Positions 52,815-61,476 of a DNA stretch of 64,000 bases are shown here, one piece after another (the stretch's first letter is position 1; each line of letters starts with the position of its first letter). The position numbers and the translations under genes were made by a program. Origin of the DNA: JAAXHF01 sp965242605. Lineage in GTDB: Bacteria; Desulfobacterota; Binatia; Bin18. Location: contig CBDESS010000001.1 of the NCBI GenBank assembly GCA_965242605.1, positions 496,001 to 560,000 on the forward strand, in the 5' to 3' direction. The notes under the pieces are model-generated. The model worked only from the letters and a program-made list of their open reading frames with translations, was not told the origin of the DNA and searched no databases.

Positions 52815-53507
52815 ATGGCGATTATTCTGTACGGAGCGCGGACCTCGCCGTTTGTGGAAAAGGTCTATCGCGGGCTGCTGCTCAAAGGGCTGCCGTTCCA
52901 GCTCCAGCAACCTCGGCTGCCCCGGGATGTCCGCCGCCACAACCCGACCACCGGCAAAATGCCGGCGCTCGATCTTGACGGCCGGCGTCTGTTCGATTCG
53001 ACCCTGATCCTCCGGGCGCTGAACCTGTACAAGCCGACGCCCCCCCTGTTGGACCCAACTCCGTCGATCGCGGTCCAACAGCAGCTGCTCGAAGACTGGG
53101 CCGACGAGTCGCTGTACTGGTACGGCATGGCGTTTCGCTGGACGATTCCGGCCAACGCCGCCCGCACAGTCCGGCTCGTTCAGCAAAACATGCCGAGGCT
53201 GCTGCGGCCGTTTGTGCGGCTGGTGGCACCGCGGCTGATCGCCGCCCAGGTTCGGGCCCAGGGAACGGGGCGGCTCCCCAGCGAGATTCTCCAGGCCGAA
53301 CTCGACGGACACTTGGCTAACCTCGTGGCACTCTTGGGGGCCGGACCGTTCTTTTTGGGTGTTGGGCGGCCGAGCACGGCCGACCTGGCGATCTTTGGCC
53401 AGCTCAGTTTTTTACGCGCCAAGGTCTCACCCGAGACACGGGCCGCGCTCGGGCGCTTTCCGGCCCTGCTGGATTTCTACCACCACCTGGACCGCCTGAC
53501 CGCCTAA
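52815..53507 (+). CDS. Glutathione S-transferase family protein
   Basis: A 230-residue protein with an N-terminal thioredoxin fold (ILYGARTSPFVEKVYRGLLL, about 4-23; NPTTGKMPALDLDGRRLFDS, about 42-61, with the cis-Pro and Ser of the glutathione site) and a C-terminal helical domain (about 90-230, including GRPSTADLAIFGQLSFL). The likely catalytic Ser or Cys is Ser11. GST members conjugate glutathione to electrophiles; the substrate is unknown. Its stop overlaps the convergent DUF385-like gene by four bases. Confidence 0.86.
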   Translation: MAIILYGARTSPFVEKVYRGLLLKGLPFQLQQPRLPRDVRRHNPTTGKMPALDLDGRRLFDSTLILRALNLYKPTPPLLDPTPSIAVQQQLLEDWADESLYWYGMAFRWTIPANAARTVRLVQQNMPRLLRPFVRLVAPRLIAAQVRAQGTGRLPSEILQAELDGHLANLVALLGAGPFFLGVGRPSTADLAIFGQLSFLRAKVSPETRAALGRFPALLDFYHHLDRLTA

Positions 53508-53869
53508 GCGTCAAGCGGGGTGATGGCAAAGGCAAGCTTTTCCCTGTACCAGCCGCCGACCCAGCCCAGAATGCGGGCCAGCCAGTATTTACGAAAAAAG
53601 CGTGGCAACACCTCGCTCTCGACCGTCGCCGGGTCAAGCCAAGCCGCCCTTCCGCACAGCCGGGTCGGGCCGATTTGCAACTCCACCTCGGGTGTGTGGC
53701 GCAGATTTTTTACCCAACTGGCACCCGAGCCCCGACCTGAGGTGACATAAATGACTCCCTGGCCGACGGCAAACCACACCTTGACCGTATACGGCCGGTT
53801 CGTCTTGCGGCCCCGGACGGTCAGCGTCAGCAGCGAGGCGCGGTTGAGCGCGTCTAAATCGGGCGGCAT
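53504..53869 (-). CDS. DUF385/nitroreductase (deazaflavin-type) family protein
   Basis: A 121-residue small split-barrel protein. Segments LLTLTVRGRKTNRPYTVKVW, GQGVIYVTSGRGSGASWVKN, TPEVELQIGPTRLCGRA and the C-terminal ARILGWVGGWYREK resemble the nitroreductase/quinone reductase DUF385 group, many of which bind F420. The cofactor is not directly visible. The ATG lies 16 bp inside the end of purM, so it is likely translated from the purM transcript. The LLM enzyme at 21380 is another possible F420 user. Confidence 0.75.
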   Translation of the reverse strand: MPPDLDALNRASLLTLTVRGRKTNRPYTVKVWFAVGQGVIYVTSGRGSGASWVKNLRHTPEVELQIGPTRLCGRAAWLDPATVESEVLPRFFRKYWLARILGWVGGWYREKLAFAITPLDA

Positions 53870-54999
53870 CCTGGTCTTCTCCTGTCCCGGCCCAGCACAA
53901 ACCGTCCCGCTTGACTGGTCAAGTGCCGAGGCTCAATGCTGATGGTCCGCTGGGCTGAGGCAACTGCCGTCCCCAGCCGCCAGGCACGGCTGCCGTGCTG
54001 GGCGGCGAGACTGATGGTGCGCTCTACATCCGCCTCAGGGACGACCACACACAGCCCGACGCCCATGTTGTAGACATGGAACATCTCGGCATCGCTCAGC
54101 CTGCCCAGGTCCCGGAGAACCGCAAAAATGGGCGGCGGCTCGGGCAGTGCTTCAATCCGAAAACCGACCGGCGCGGCAATCCGGCTCAGATTCAGAAACC
54201 CCCCGCCGGTGATGTGCATCAGGGCCTTGACCCGCGTATCGGCCCCCAGCATAGTCCTGACTTCGGGGACATAGATACGGGTCGGCTCAAGCAACTCCTC
54301 ACCGACCGTTCGACCGCACTCGGGCAGGGAACGGGCCAGACCAGTCGGCGTATCGGCCCCCAGCACCCGGCGGGCCAGGGTCAGGCCGTTACTGTGAATG
54401 CCGCTGCTGGCCAAGCCGACCAAGGCGTCTCCAGGCTCAATAGCTTGGCCGATAATTAGGCGGTCAAGGGCCACCGTGCCGATCGCCGCCCCGGCCAGGT
54501 CAAAACCGCTGCCGACCTGGCCGCCACGGAGCATCTCTCGGAGCTGGGCAATTTCTCCGCCGGCGATGCTGACCCCGGCCAGCTCGGCACCACGATGCAA
54601 GCCTCTGCCAAGGGCGTCAAGCATATCCGGCCGGACCTCTTCGACGGCCAGATAATCGACAAACGAGACCGGACTGGCACCAACGCACAACAGGTCGTTG
54701 ACGTTCATGGCAATGCAATCAATGCCGACCGTATCGTATTTGCCCAGCAACTCGGCCACCAACAGCTTGGTGCCAACCCCATCGGTGGTAAACCCGATCC
54801 CCAGGTTCAGGCCCTCAAGCCGGATCACATTGGCAAAATAGCCCAGCGGCAGATGGGGGCGTGCCTGGGGGTTGAAGGCAAACGTCTTTTCGACCCAGGT
54901 GCGTAAACGGCTGAGGCCGCTGTCGGCCTTGGCGCTATCCACGCCGGCCCTGGCGTAGGAAGAACCGGACTGACTGGCTCGGTCCCTGGCTTGCTCCAT
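53854..54999 (-). CDS. purM: Phosphoribosylformylglycinamidine cyclo-ligase (AIR synthetase)
   Basis: A 381-residue PurM, which closes the imidazole ring in purine synthesis with ATP. The N-terminal YARAGVDSAKADSGLSRL and the glycine loop TTDGVGTKLLVAELLGKYDT (split, about 70-90) are typical, as are DCIAMNVNDLLCVGASPVSF and GEIAQLREML. The C-terminus runs some 20-30 residues longer than usual into a basic tail (GRDRRRPGCRPI), overlapping the next gene. I chose the ATG at 54999. A tiny basic ORF lies 9 bp upstream on the same strand. Confidence 0.93.
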   Translation of the reverse strand: MEQARDRASQSGSSYARAGVDSAKADSGLSRLRTWVEKTFAFNPQARPHLPLGYFANVIRLEGLNLGIGFTTDGVGTKLLVAELLGKYDTVGIDCIAMNVNDLLCVGASPVSFVDYLAVEEVRPDMLDALGRGLHRGAELAGVSIAGGEIAQLREMLRGGQVGSGFDLAGAAIGTVALDRLIIGQAIEPGDALVGLASSGIHSNGLTLARRVLGADTPTGLARSLPECGRTVGEELLEPTRIYVPEVRTMLGADTRVKALMHITGGGFLNLSRIAAPVGFRIEALPEPPPIFAVLRDLGRLSDAEMFHVYNMGVGLCVVVPEADVERTISLAAQHGSRAWRLGTAVASAQRTISIEPRHLTSQAGRFVLGRDRRRPGCRPI

Positions 55000-55008
55000 T
55001 GTGCGCAC

Positions 55009-55122
55009 TCAGGCTTTTCCTTTGACCGCCTGTTGTTTTATCTCTTCTTTAATCCGGCGTTTACGAGCCTTGGCCCGACGCTGGCGACGACGGCGAATTT
55101 CTTTGTCGCGTTCTCGGTGCAT
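55009..55122 (-). CDS. Very basic 37-residue protein upstream of purM
   Basis: A short frame from ATG 55122 to TGA 55009, 37 residues, of which roughly half are Lys or Arg (for example MHRERDKEIRRRRQRRAKAR at its start). GGGAGGGAAT lies directly upstream. Short R/K-rich proteins of this shape (DUF6800-like) accompany other genes in various bacteria without known function. Nucleic-acid binding is plausible from charge alone. The stop is 9 bp before purM, so it is probably in the same transcript. Confidence 0.6.
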   Translation of the reverse strand: MHRERDKEIRRRRQRRAKARKRRIKEEIKQQAVKGKA

Positions 55123-55211
55123 ATTCCCTCCCCGGGTCGGTTATCGAAGTGCCCCTATAGATAGCGCACTGGTCTCAGGCCGCAAGCGGGGCAGGCCGCG
55201 GCGGGAGAACA

Positions 55212-55240
55212 TTGCAGCCGGCTGGTCTTTTTGCTATAAT
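55212..55240 (+). promoter_or_regulatory. Promoter of the minCDE operon
   Basis: TTGCAG (55212-55217) and a perfect TATAAT (55235-55240) are spaced by 17 bp. A palindrome CAGCCGGCTG (55215-55224) overlaps the -35 and spacer and could be an operator. Transcription would start near 55247, about 110 bp upstream of minC, and the G20 tract lies in this leader. Confidence 0.6.
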
Positions 55241-55320
55241 GTCCTCCCGCTATCGAATTCTAGTGTGGGGATTCGATAAGGTCTCGCCATGTCATATGTA
55301 CCCTTGGGTTCCAACGTTGC

Positions 55321-55340
55321 GGGGGGGGGGGGGGGGGGGG
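55321..55340 (+). repeat. Run of 20 guanines in the minC leader
   Basis: Exactly twenty G in a row lie between the min promoter and the minC start. An ATG at 55289 with AAGG ahead reads through the run; at this length it is out of frame with minC by one base, and it would be in frame at 21 or 18 G. This could be a slipped-strand switch or an assembly/sequencing artefact. Confidence 0.9.
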
Positions 55341-55356
55341 AGGAACGGAGGCAGAT

Positions 55357-56058
55357 GTGTCTGGGGCAGGTGTACGACTCTTCCGCATTAAAGGGTTGAA
55401 GAGCGGACCGACCTTTCTCTTCAATGATCAGGCCGAGTTTGTGGATGTCATTGCCGCGGCCGAGGAAGAACTGTCGCGAGCAAACGGATTTTTCCGTGAT
55501 TCACCGGTCATTCTGCACCTTGGCAGCCGCCTCATTCAGAAACACGACTGGGAGTGCCTCAAAGAACTCCTGCTGCGTGAAGGGCTGTTACCACGCTACG
55601 CAGTGACCACGCTCGAGGCCAGCCGTGAAATCCTGTACCGGGAGGGTCTGCCGGTCCGGGACAGCCTGACGCCGCTCGCCCCGAACAGCCAGCGGGAGGT
55701 GCCGACCGCACCGAGCGGGAACGCCCTGTATCTCCGGCGCAACCTGCGGTCCGGTCAGAAACAGTCCTTTGACGGCGATGTAGTCCTTGTCGGCGATGTG
55801 AATCAGGGGGCCGAAATCCTGGCCGGCGGCGATGTGATCGTTTTTGGAACACTCCGGGGCATGGTCCACGCCGGGTATCCCGACAATACGGCCGCGGTCG
55901 TCATCGCCCTGAACCTGACCCCGCTCCAACTCAGGATTGGCCCGGTCATTGCCCGCGCCGAGGACAACCCCAAGCGCTCACGTCGCGTCCAGCAACCAGA
56001 AATGGCATATATCACCGAAGAACACATTATGATTATCCCCTACCAGGGAAAGCGATAG
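55357..56058 (+). CDS. minC: Septum site-determining protein MinC
   Basis: A 233-residue FtsZ inhibitor that blocks division near the poles. The N-terminal domain (about 1-100) contains FLFNDQAEFVDVIAAAEEEL and HLGSRLIQKHDWECLKELLL. The C-terminal beta-helix (about 125-225) has RSGQKQSFDGDVVLVGDVNQ, GAEILAGGDVIVFGTLRGMV and AGYPDNTAAVVIALNLTPLQ, as usual for MinC. The start is taken as GTG at 55357 with GGAGGCAGAT ahead. minD follows 13 bp later. The G20 run upstream is unusual. Confidence 0.94.
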   Translation: MSGAGVRLFRIKGLKSGPTFLFNDQAEFVDVIAAAEEELSRANGFFRDSPVILHLGSRLIQKHDWECLKELLLREGLLPRYAVTTLEASREILYREGLPVRDSLTPLAPNSQREVPTAPSGNALYLRRNLRSGQKQSFDGDVVLVGDVNQGAEILAGGDVIVFGTLRGMVHAGYPDNTAAVVIALNLTPLQLRIGPVIARAEDNPKRSRRVQQPEMAYITEEHIMIIPYQGKR

Positions 56059-56071
56059 GAGGCGGTCTACC

Positions 56072-56866
56072 ATGAGCGGACGAGTTATTGTCATGACCTC
56101 AGGCAAAGGGGGGGTAGGAAAGACGACCGCCACCGCCAACATCGGTCTCGGCTTGTCCAAACACGGCCAGAAAGTCGTGCTTATTGACGGCGACATCGGC
56201 TTGCGCAATCTCGACATCATCCTTGGCCTCGAGAACCGGATTGTCTATCACCTCGTAGATGTGGTGCGGGGCCGGTGTCAGGTTCGCCAAGCGCTCGTCA
56301 AAGACAAACGTGTCCCTGCCCTCAGCCTGCTGCCGGCCTCCCAGGTCGATCAGAAAGACGCCATCAACCCCGACCAGATGCGGGAACTCGTCGGCCAACT
56401 CAGGGAAGACCACGACTTTGTGCTGATTGACTGTCCGGCCGGCATTGAGCAGGGCTTTCGCAACTCGGTCGCCGGGGCCGACGAGGCGATTGTGATAACC
56501 ACCCCGGATGTCTCGCCGGTCCGCGACGCCGACCGGGTCATCGGCCTGTTGCAAAACGAGCTGGGCGACCCGCAGCTCCTCATCAACCGCATGTCTCCAG
56601 ATATGGTCAAGCGGGGCGACATGTTGAACCGTGATGACGTACTCGAGATTCTCGCCGTCCCGCTGCTCGGCATTGTGCCTGAAGACGAAGAAGTCACGAT
56701 CGCCGGCAACCGGGGGATCCCCGTTGTGTTGAACGCCCACTCCAGCTCGGGACAGGCCTACAGCCGCATCGTCCGCCGTATCCTTGGCGAGGATGTGCCC
56801 TTCGCAGAGTTGAACGGACGCCGGGGGATTATCTCTCGCGTTTTCGCTAATATCCTAGGGAGATAA
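56072..56866 (+). CDS. minD: Septum site-determining protein MinD
   Basis: A 264-residue ParA-type ATPase that recruits MinC to the membrane. The deviant Walker A is SGKGGVGKTTATANIGLGLS (about 8-27); DGDIGLRNLDIILGLENRIV and LIDCPAGIEQGF (Walker B-like) follow. The C-terminal membrane-targeting helix region is ELNGRRGIISRVFANILGR-like. All conserved features are intact. GGAGGCGGTCTACC precedes the ATG. Confidence 0.97.
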   Translation: MSGRVIVMTSGKGGVGKTTATANIGLGLSKHGQKVVLIDGDIGLRNLDIILGLENRIVYHLVDVVRGRCQVRQALVKDKRVPALSLLPASQVDQKDAINPDQMRELVGQLREDHDFVLIDCPAGIEQGFRNSVAGADEAIVITTPDVSPVRDADRVIGLLQNELGDPQLLINRMSPDMVKRGDMLNRDDVLEILAVPLLGIVPEDEEVTIAGNRGIPVVLNAHSSSGQAYSRIVRRILGEDVPFAELNGRRGIISRVFANILGR

Positions 56867-56869
56867 TTC

Positions 56870-57124
56870 ATGAGTTGGAATTTCTTGCGGCCCTTTCATA
56901 ACGACGCGAACAGAAGCAGTGAACAGGCAAAAGACCGGCTGCTGTCCGTTCTGGTCACTGACCGCCTGGGGCTGAATCCAGACCAGATGCAGTCCCTCCA
57001 TCGGGACATTCTGGCCACCATCGGCCGCTATGTGCCGATTGATCCCGACAAGGTCCATATCGGCTTTACCCACGAGAACACTTCGGCCGAGGTGGTGATC
57101 AACGCACCCCTCCGTCGTGCCTGA
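56870..57124 (+). CDS. minE: Cell division topological specificity factor MinE
   Basis: An 84-residue MinE, which drives MinD off the membrane and restricts MinCD to the poles. The MinD-stimulating segment is about 5-35 (SSEQAKDRLLSVLVTDRLGL) and the topological domain is about 36-80. The length is standard. It starts 3 bp after minD and ends 6 bp before the convergent TPR gene, leaving almost no room for a terminator. Confidence 0.95.
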   Translation: MSWNFLRPFHNDANRSSEQAKDRLLSVLVTDRLGLNPDQMQSLHRDILATIGRYVPIDPDKVHIGFTHENTSAEVVINAPLRRA

Positions 57125-57130
57125 GCCGGC

Positions 57131-57700
57131 CTACTCGGTCCGTTCCTCGGTCTCGTCGATCAGTCGCCACGCCGCCCGCCCTTGTGCGGTGTCGCGCCGT
57201 TCTATCTCCCGGGCCTCGGCCCTGGCCTTGTCCAGGCTGCCACCCAGCAAACCCGGCGCTTTCAGGTAATACTCCATCAGAGCCCAGCGGGCGGCCACAC
57301 TTTCCGGGTCAAGAGCCACCGCAGTTTCAAACTGCCGCCGGGCTTTACCCGCCAACCACGGCTGCTTGAGGACAAAAGCGCGCTCGGCCTGCCGGCCGTA
57401 GGCGCGGCCCAGCCACAGGTGGAAGTCGGCGTTGTGGTTCTGGAGGCCGACAGCGGTCTCGAACCGGGCTGCTGCGGTGTCATAGTCGTGTTGGCCGAAG
57501 GCGATCCGTCCCAGGTAAAAATGGGCCTGCGCATCGGTCGGTCGGCGGTCAAGCCAGCCGGCAAAAAACCGCCGGGCCTCGGCCCAGCGTTGCTGCTCAA
57601 CCAGGGCTAGGCCGTCCGCCAGCCGCTCTTCGGCAAGGGCCGCGGCGGCCAGCGTCCAGGCCAGGCAGAGCGCACAGCCCAGAGATGGGCGCACCCGCAC
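57131..57700 (-). CDS. Exported TPR protein
   Basis: A 189-residue protein with a signal peptide (about 1-23, ending AAALA-EE) and about three TPR units: LADGLALVEQQRWAEARRFF, AQAHFYLGRIAFGQHDYDTA and DFHLWLGRAYGRQAERAFVL, then VAARWALMEYYLKAPGLLGG. It lies 12 bp after the alcohol dehydrogenase on the same strand. A periplasmic interaction role is inferred from the repeat type only. Confidence 0.8.
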   Translation of the reverse strand: MRVRPSLGCALCLAWTLAAAALAEERLADGLALVEQQRWAEARRFFAGWLDRRPTDAQAHFYLGRIAFGQHDYDTAAARFETAVGLQNHNADFHLWLGRAYGRQAERAFVLKQPWLAGKARRQFETAVALDPESVAARWALMEYYLKAPGLLGGSLDKARAEAREIERRDTAQGRAAWRLIDETEERTE

Positions 57701-57712
57701 GGGACGGCCCGC

Positions 57713-58765
57713 CTAGAAGCTGATCAGCGGCTTGATGATATGGTCGGCCTTGGTTTCCATCATGTGGAAGGCGGTCTCGATCTCGGCAAACGGAAAGCGG
57801 TGGGTGGTCAGCGGAGTCGGATCGATCCGGCCGGTCTCCAGCAGGCGCAACAAACGGCTCGTGACCTCCCGGCCACCCGGGCACAGGGCGGTCCGAATCG
57901 TTTTATCGCTCATGCCGAGGCCGAACTCGGGCAGGGGGATGCGCAGCGAGTCGCCGGCCTCGCCGTGGTAGCCGATGTTGGAGATTACCCCACCCGGTTT
58001 GGTCGCCTTGATGCAGTTCTCAAAGGTCACTGGCAGGCCAACCGCCTCAATGGCCGAGTCCACCCCCAGCCCGTCGGTCAGGGCCATGATCTGTTCCACC
58101 GCGTCACCCTGGCCGGGGTCGACAATACGGTCCGCGCCCATGCGTTTGGACAACTCCTGGCGGTCGGGTTTGGACTCGACCGCAATCACCAGCCCGGCCC
58201 CGAGCAGGCGTGAAGCCGCGGTCGCGCACAGGCCGACCGGCCCCTGGGCAAACACGGCGACCGTGCCACCGACCGGGATATCGGCCTGCTCAGCCCCGGC
58301 CAGACCGGTTGACATCATATCGGTGGTGTACAGGGCTTGCTCATCGCTCAGCGTGTCAGGAATAGGTGCCAGGTTGTAGTCGGCGTCGTTGACCAGGAAG
58401 TATTCGCCCAGGTTGCCGTCGCGCTCATTGGTGAACTTATAGCCACCTAGCAGCCCGCCACACTGGGAGGTGAAACCCCGCTGGCAGGGCTGACAGCGGC
58501 CGCACGGTGTAATCGCGCTGACCGCCACCCGGTCGCCCTCTTTGTGGTGGCGCACCTGGGTACCGAGTGTGTAGACCCGGCCAACGCTCTCGTGCCCCAG
58601 GCCGCGGCCTTCGGGCAGGGGGATCGTCCCCCGCACGTTATGGATATCCGAGGTACAGATCAGCGAGCCGGTCGTTTTGATGACCGCATCGTTTGGACCG
58701 GGCTCTGGAATCGGCTTTTCCACAATGCCAATGTTGCCTACGCCCAGAAAGGCCAGCAGTTTCAT
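57713..58765 (-). CDS. Zinc-dependent alcohol dehydrogenase
   Basis: A 350-residue MDR-family alcohol dehydrogenase. Catalytic-zinc ligands appear as CTSDIH (about 37-42), GHESVG (about 58) and a later Asp/Glu. Structural-zinc cysteines are visible in CGRCQPCQRGFTSQC (about 88-102). The Rossmann region is VAVFAQGPVGLCATAASRLL (about 169-188) with a Gly-x-Gly-x-x-Gly variant. The substrate is unknown; secondary alcohol or aldehyde oxidation is likely. The start overlaps the stop of the ketopantoate-reductase-like gene by four bases, so the two are translationally coupled. Confidence 0.9.
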   Translation of the reverse strand: MKLLAFLGVGNIGIVEKPIPEPGPNDAVIKTTGSLICTSDIHNVRGTIPLPEGRGLGHESVGRVYTLGTQVRHHKEGDRVAVSAITPCGRCQPCQRGFTSQCGGLLGGYKFTNERDGNLGEYFLVNDADYNLAPIPDTLSDEQALYTTDMMSTGLAGAEQADIPVGGTVAVFAQGPVGLCATAASRLLGAGLVIAVESKPDRQELSKRMGADRIVDPGQGDAVEQIMALTDGLGVDSAIEAVGLPVTFENCIKATKPGGVISNIGYHGEAGDSLRIPLPEFGLGMSDKTIRTALCPGGREVTSRLLRLLETGRIDPTPLTTHRFPFAEIETAFHMMETKADHIIKPLISF

Positions 58766-59787
58766 AGACTCCTCCTGTCGTGAACTTCGCGCCCCAACAT
58801 CCGGTATAACTCCGACAAGGCATAGGTTCCGGGCAGCTCTCGGCGCTCGGCCATGCCGTCGACAACGCTGGGCAGCAGGGCATTGACCGGCGTGTCAATC
58901 GACACTTGGCGGCCCAGCTCGGCGACCCGGCCGTTCAGGTAGCGGGCCTCGGTCCGGCCGCGGCGGCAGTAGACATCCTGCCACATGGACGGAAACACCT
59001 GCTGGGTAGGCTCGGGCAGCGGCTTGGGCGTATACTCGCCCCGCAACCACTCAACCATCTGCGGCAGCGGACGGTCGCCGGGCAGGGTCTTCATCGGGGT
59101 CTCGGCTTTTGACAAGACCTGGTGGGCCTCGTCAAAGACCTCGGCCAGGAAACGGCGCGTGTCCAGTCTGTTCATGGCTTCGGCCCCGGACAGGCCCAGG
59201 ATAGCCAGCGGGCTGTTGAGCAGGTTGACGCAGAATTTGGCCCACTTGTAGGGCACGATGGTATCGGTCAGCATGGCCTGTCGGCCGCTGCCGCTGAGGG
59301 CCGCCACCACCGCTTCGGCTGTCTCGTCCTGGCCCTCGGGATAGCGCCCGACCACCAGCGTGTTGCCGCCGAGGTGGCTGACCTCGCCGGGGAAGACATA
59401 GCGGGCACCCAGATGCAGAGCGACCGCGTACACCCGGCTGAACCGCTCGGCCGCCATATCCTCATTGCTCATCGTGTTCTGGAAACAGAATATCGGGGTA
59501 TCGGGCGGGACTGTGGCGGCCAGCTGCTCAAGGGCCACCGGGGTGTCGTAGGTTTTGACGGCCAGGAAAACGACGTCGTCGGACCGATAGTCCCAGGCGT
59601 CGAGCGTGCAGCTGGCGGACGGCTGGCAGACAAACTCGCCGTAGCGGCCAGACAGCTTGAGGCCGTCGGCCTTGATCTTGTCCACATGCGGCCCGTCGCC
59701 GATGAACAGGACCTCGGCCCCGGCCCGGTGCAGGTGAGCGCCGATCACGCTGCCGACCGCTCCAGCTCCAACTATGACAAAACGCAT
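58762..59787 (-). CDS. 2-dehydropantoate 2-reductase (ApbA/PanE) family
   Basis: A 341-residue NADP-dependent reductase of the PanE/ApbA family. The cofactor loop is FVIVGAGAVGSVIGAHLHRA (about 2-21). Catalytic Lys is probably in VPYKWAKFCVNLLNSPLAIL (about 185-204), in the usual KWxK-NxxxN arrangement. Its coupling to an alcohol dehydrogenase suggests a role in catabolism instead of coenzyme A synthesis. I chose the ATG at 59787, preceded by GGAGGGAGC, over an upstream in-frame start at 59901. Confidence 0.88.
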   Translation of the reverse strand: MRFVIVGAGAVGSVIGAHLHRAGAEVLFIGDGPHVDKIKADGLKLSGRYGEFVCQPSASCTLDAWDYRSDDVVFLAVKTYDTPVALEQLAATVPPDTPIFCFQNTMSNEDMAAERFSRVYAVALHLGARYVFPGEVSHLGGNTLVVGRYPEGQDETAEAVVAALSGSGRQAMLTDTIVPYKWAKFCVNLLNSPLAILGLSGAEAMNRLDTRRFLAEVFDEAHQVLSKAETPMKTLPGDRPLPQMVEWLRGEYTPKPLPEPTQQVFPSMWQDVYCRRGRTEARYLNGRVAELGRQVSIDTPVNALLPSVVDGMAERRELPGTYALSELYRMLGREVHDRRSL

Positions 59788-59904
59788 ACCGCTCCCTCCT
59801 TTGCTGGTGTTCAGCCGATGGCGCGGGTGCTGCCGCTGAGGTGAGACTGCGGGAGATTCCGAAGTAGCGTGCCTGGCATGGCGCTCTCCCGTGTGCCGCA
59901 CGGC

Positions 59905-61464
59905 TTAGAGCCGGGACGCCCGCAGCGTGACATCTGCCTGCGCCCAGGCTCTCTGAAACGCCCGCTTGACCTGCTTGGCCTCAGCGGTTTTCTCTTGGTT
60001 GTGGAGGCTTTGGGCCAGCCCGTACAGCGACCAGCCGTTGTCGGGGTTGCGCAGCAAATCCTCCCGGTAGACGGTCTCGGCCTCAACTGGCCGGCCGGCG
60101 TCAAGCAGCACCGCACCGAGCGATTGGCGGACCGGATAATACCAGGGCGGCGGCTCGCTGTAGCGCAGCCGGTCCTGGCCGGCGACCGCCTCCTCCAGAT
60201 GCCGAATCGCCTCGTCGGTCTGACCCGCCTTAGCCGCCAGTTCTCCGGCCATGACCCGGGCGGCAATGCCGAGCAGATCGATGGCCGAGTTGCGGCCCAT
60301 CAGGTGCCGGCCGGCGTCAAACATCGTCAGGGCCGCGTTCAGGCCGGTCTGCTCAAGCCTGGCCTCGGCCAGCCGACCAGTGGCGAGAAGGGCCAGGGCG
60401 CGGGCGTAGTGCCACAGCCCGGTCATATAGGCCAGAGCCGCAGGGGGCCGGGGCTCCTTGAGCACGGCGTCCCATTTGCCAAAGCGGACCAGCGCGCACA
60501 GCGGCGCAGCGGTCCAGGCTTCAAGGGGAGGAATCTGGCGCGCCATTTCAACCGGCACGCGCTCGGCCAGCTTGTGGGCGGTGTCAATGGCTTCGGCACT
60601 GCGCCCTTCCATCTGCTGAGCGGCCCATAAGAAGTCAATGTTGTGGGGATAGTACATGTTCGGATACATCCCCTGCGGGGCTTCGGCCTCGATGCAGGCC
60701 TCATCGCCCTCAACCGCTCGGGCATTGCTGCGCGCCGCGTCGTGATACAGCCCCAGCCGCATATAGATATGCGACGGCATATGAACCAGAGGGCCAGAAC
60801 CCGGAATCAGTCCGCCCAGCCGATGGGCGTGGGGCAGAGCGCGCTCGGGGCGGGACGAGGCTTCGACCGCGTGAACATAATAGTGGATGGCCCCGATATG
60901 GTCAGGAAAGCGCTCCAAGACGCTCTCCAGAGCCGCCACGAGTTCCGGGGTATTGGCTTTGGGGGGGTCGTCAGGGTAGCGCTCGGCCAGCGTGCGCATG
61001 GCCTCGGCATAGGCGCGGTTCAGGGCGTTCCGGTCAGCGCGCTCCGGCTCGGCGGCATAGCGGGTGGCCAAGGCTTCAATAGAGGCCCGGTCGTAGTCGC
61101 TGGCGTAGCGGGCCAGGGCAATCGCCGGCTGCATCGCGCCGTAGACCTGCCGGCCCCGCTCGACGTCCATCGGTGCGTTGATGTTCGGCCCCAGGGCCAG
61201 AGCCTGCCCCCAGTGGGCCATTGCGCAGCGCGGGTCAATCCGGGCGGCGTGTTCAAAGGCCCGCAACGCTTCGGCGTGGTTAAACCCGTACACCAGCCGC
61301 AGCCCTTGGTTAAAATAGCGTTGGGCCAGCTCCGAGTTGGTGGTGATGGGGTGCTGGAAGGCTCCCAGGATATCAAACAGGGGTGGAGGGGCCGGATCGG
61401 CCGCCCAGGACAGCGGCAGGCCGAACACCACGACGAGAAACACGGTAAGCGCAAGAGACTTCAT
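59905..61464 (-). CDS. Exported TPR protein, 519 residues
   Basis: A 519-residue protein with a signal peptide (about 1-21, ending SWA-AD) followed by TPR-like helical repeats. Notable units are RYFNQGLRLVYGFNHAEALR, RAFEHAARIDPRCAMAHWGQ, MPSHIYMRLGLYHDAARSNA and SWSLYGLAQSLHNQEKTAEA. The region HYYVHAVEASSRPERALPHA and MYYPHNIDFLWAAQQMEG is characteristic of a secreted TPR group of unknown function. It lies 12 bp after the serine hydrolase gene. A His-rich pattern (HIGAIHYYVHAVE, MPSHIYM) might bind metal; this is not established. Confidence 0.8.
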   Translation of the reverse strand: MKSLALTVFLVVVFGLPLSWAADPAPPPLFDILGAFQHPITTNSELAQRYFNQGLRLVYGFNHAEALRAFEHAARIDPRCAMAHWGQALALGPNINAPMDVERGRQVYGAMQPAIALARYASDYDRASIEALATRYAAEPERADRNALNRAYAEAMRTLAERYPDDPPKANTPELVAALESVLERFPDHIGAIHYYVHAVEASSRPERALPHAHRLGGLIPGSGPLVHMPSHIYMRLGLYHDAARSNARAVEGDEACIEAEAPQGMYPNMYYPHNIDFLWAAQQMEGRSAEAIDTAHKLAERVPVEMARQIPPLEAWTAAPLCALVRFGKWDAVLKEPRPPAALAYMTGLWHYARALALLATGRLAEARLEQTGLNAALTMFDAGRHLMGRNSAIDLLGIAARVMAGELAAKAGQTDEAIRHLEEAVAGQDRLRYSEPPPWYYPVRQSLGAVLLDAGRPVEAETVYREDLLRNPDNGWSLYGLAQSLHNQEKTAEAKQVKRAFQRAWAQADVTLRASRL

Positions 61465-61476
61465 AATAGCTGACCT

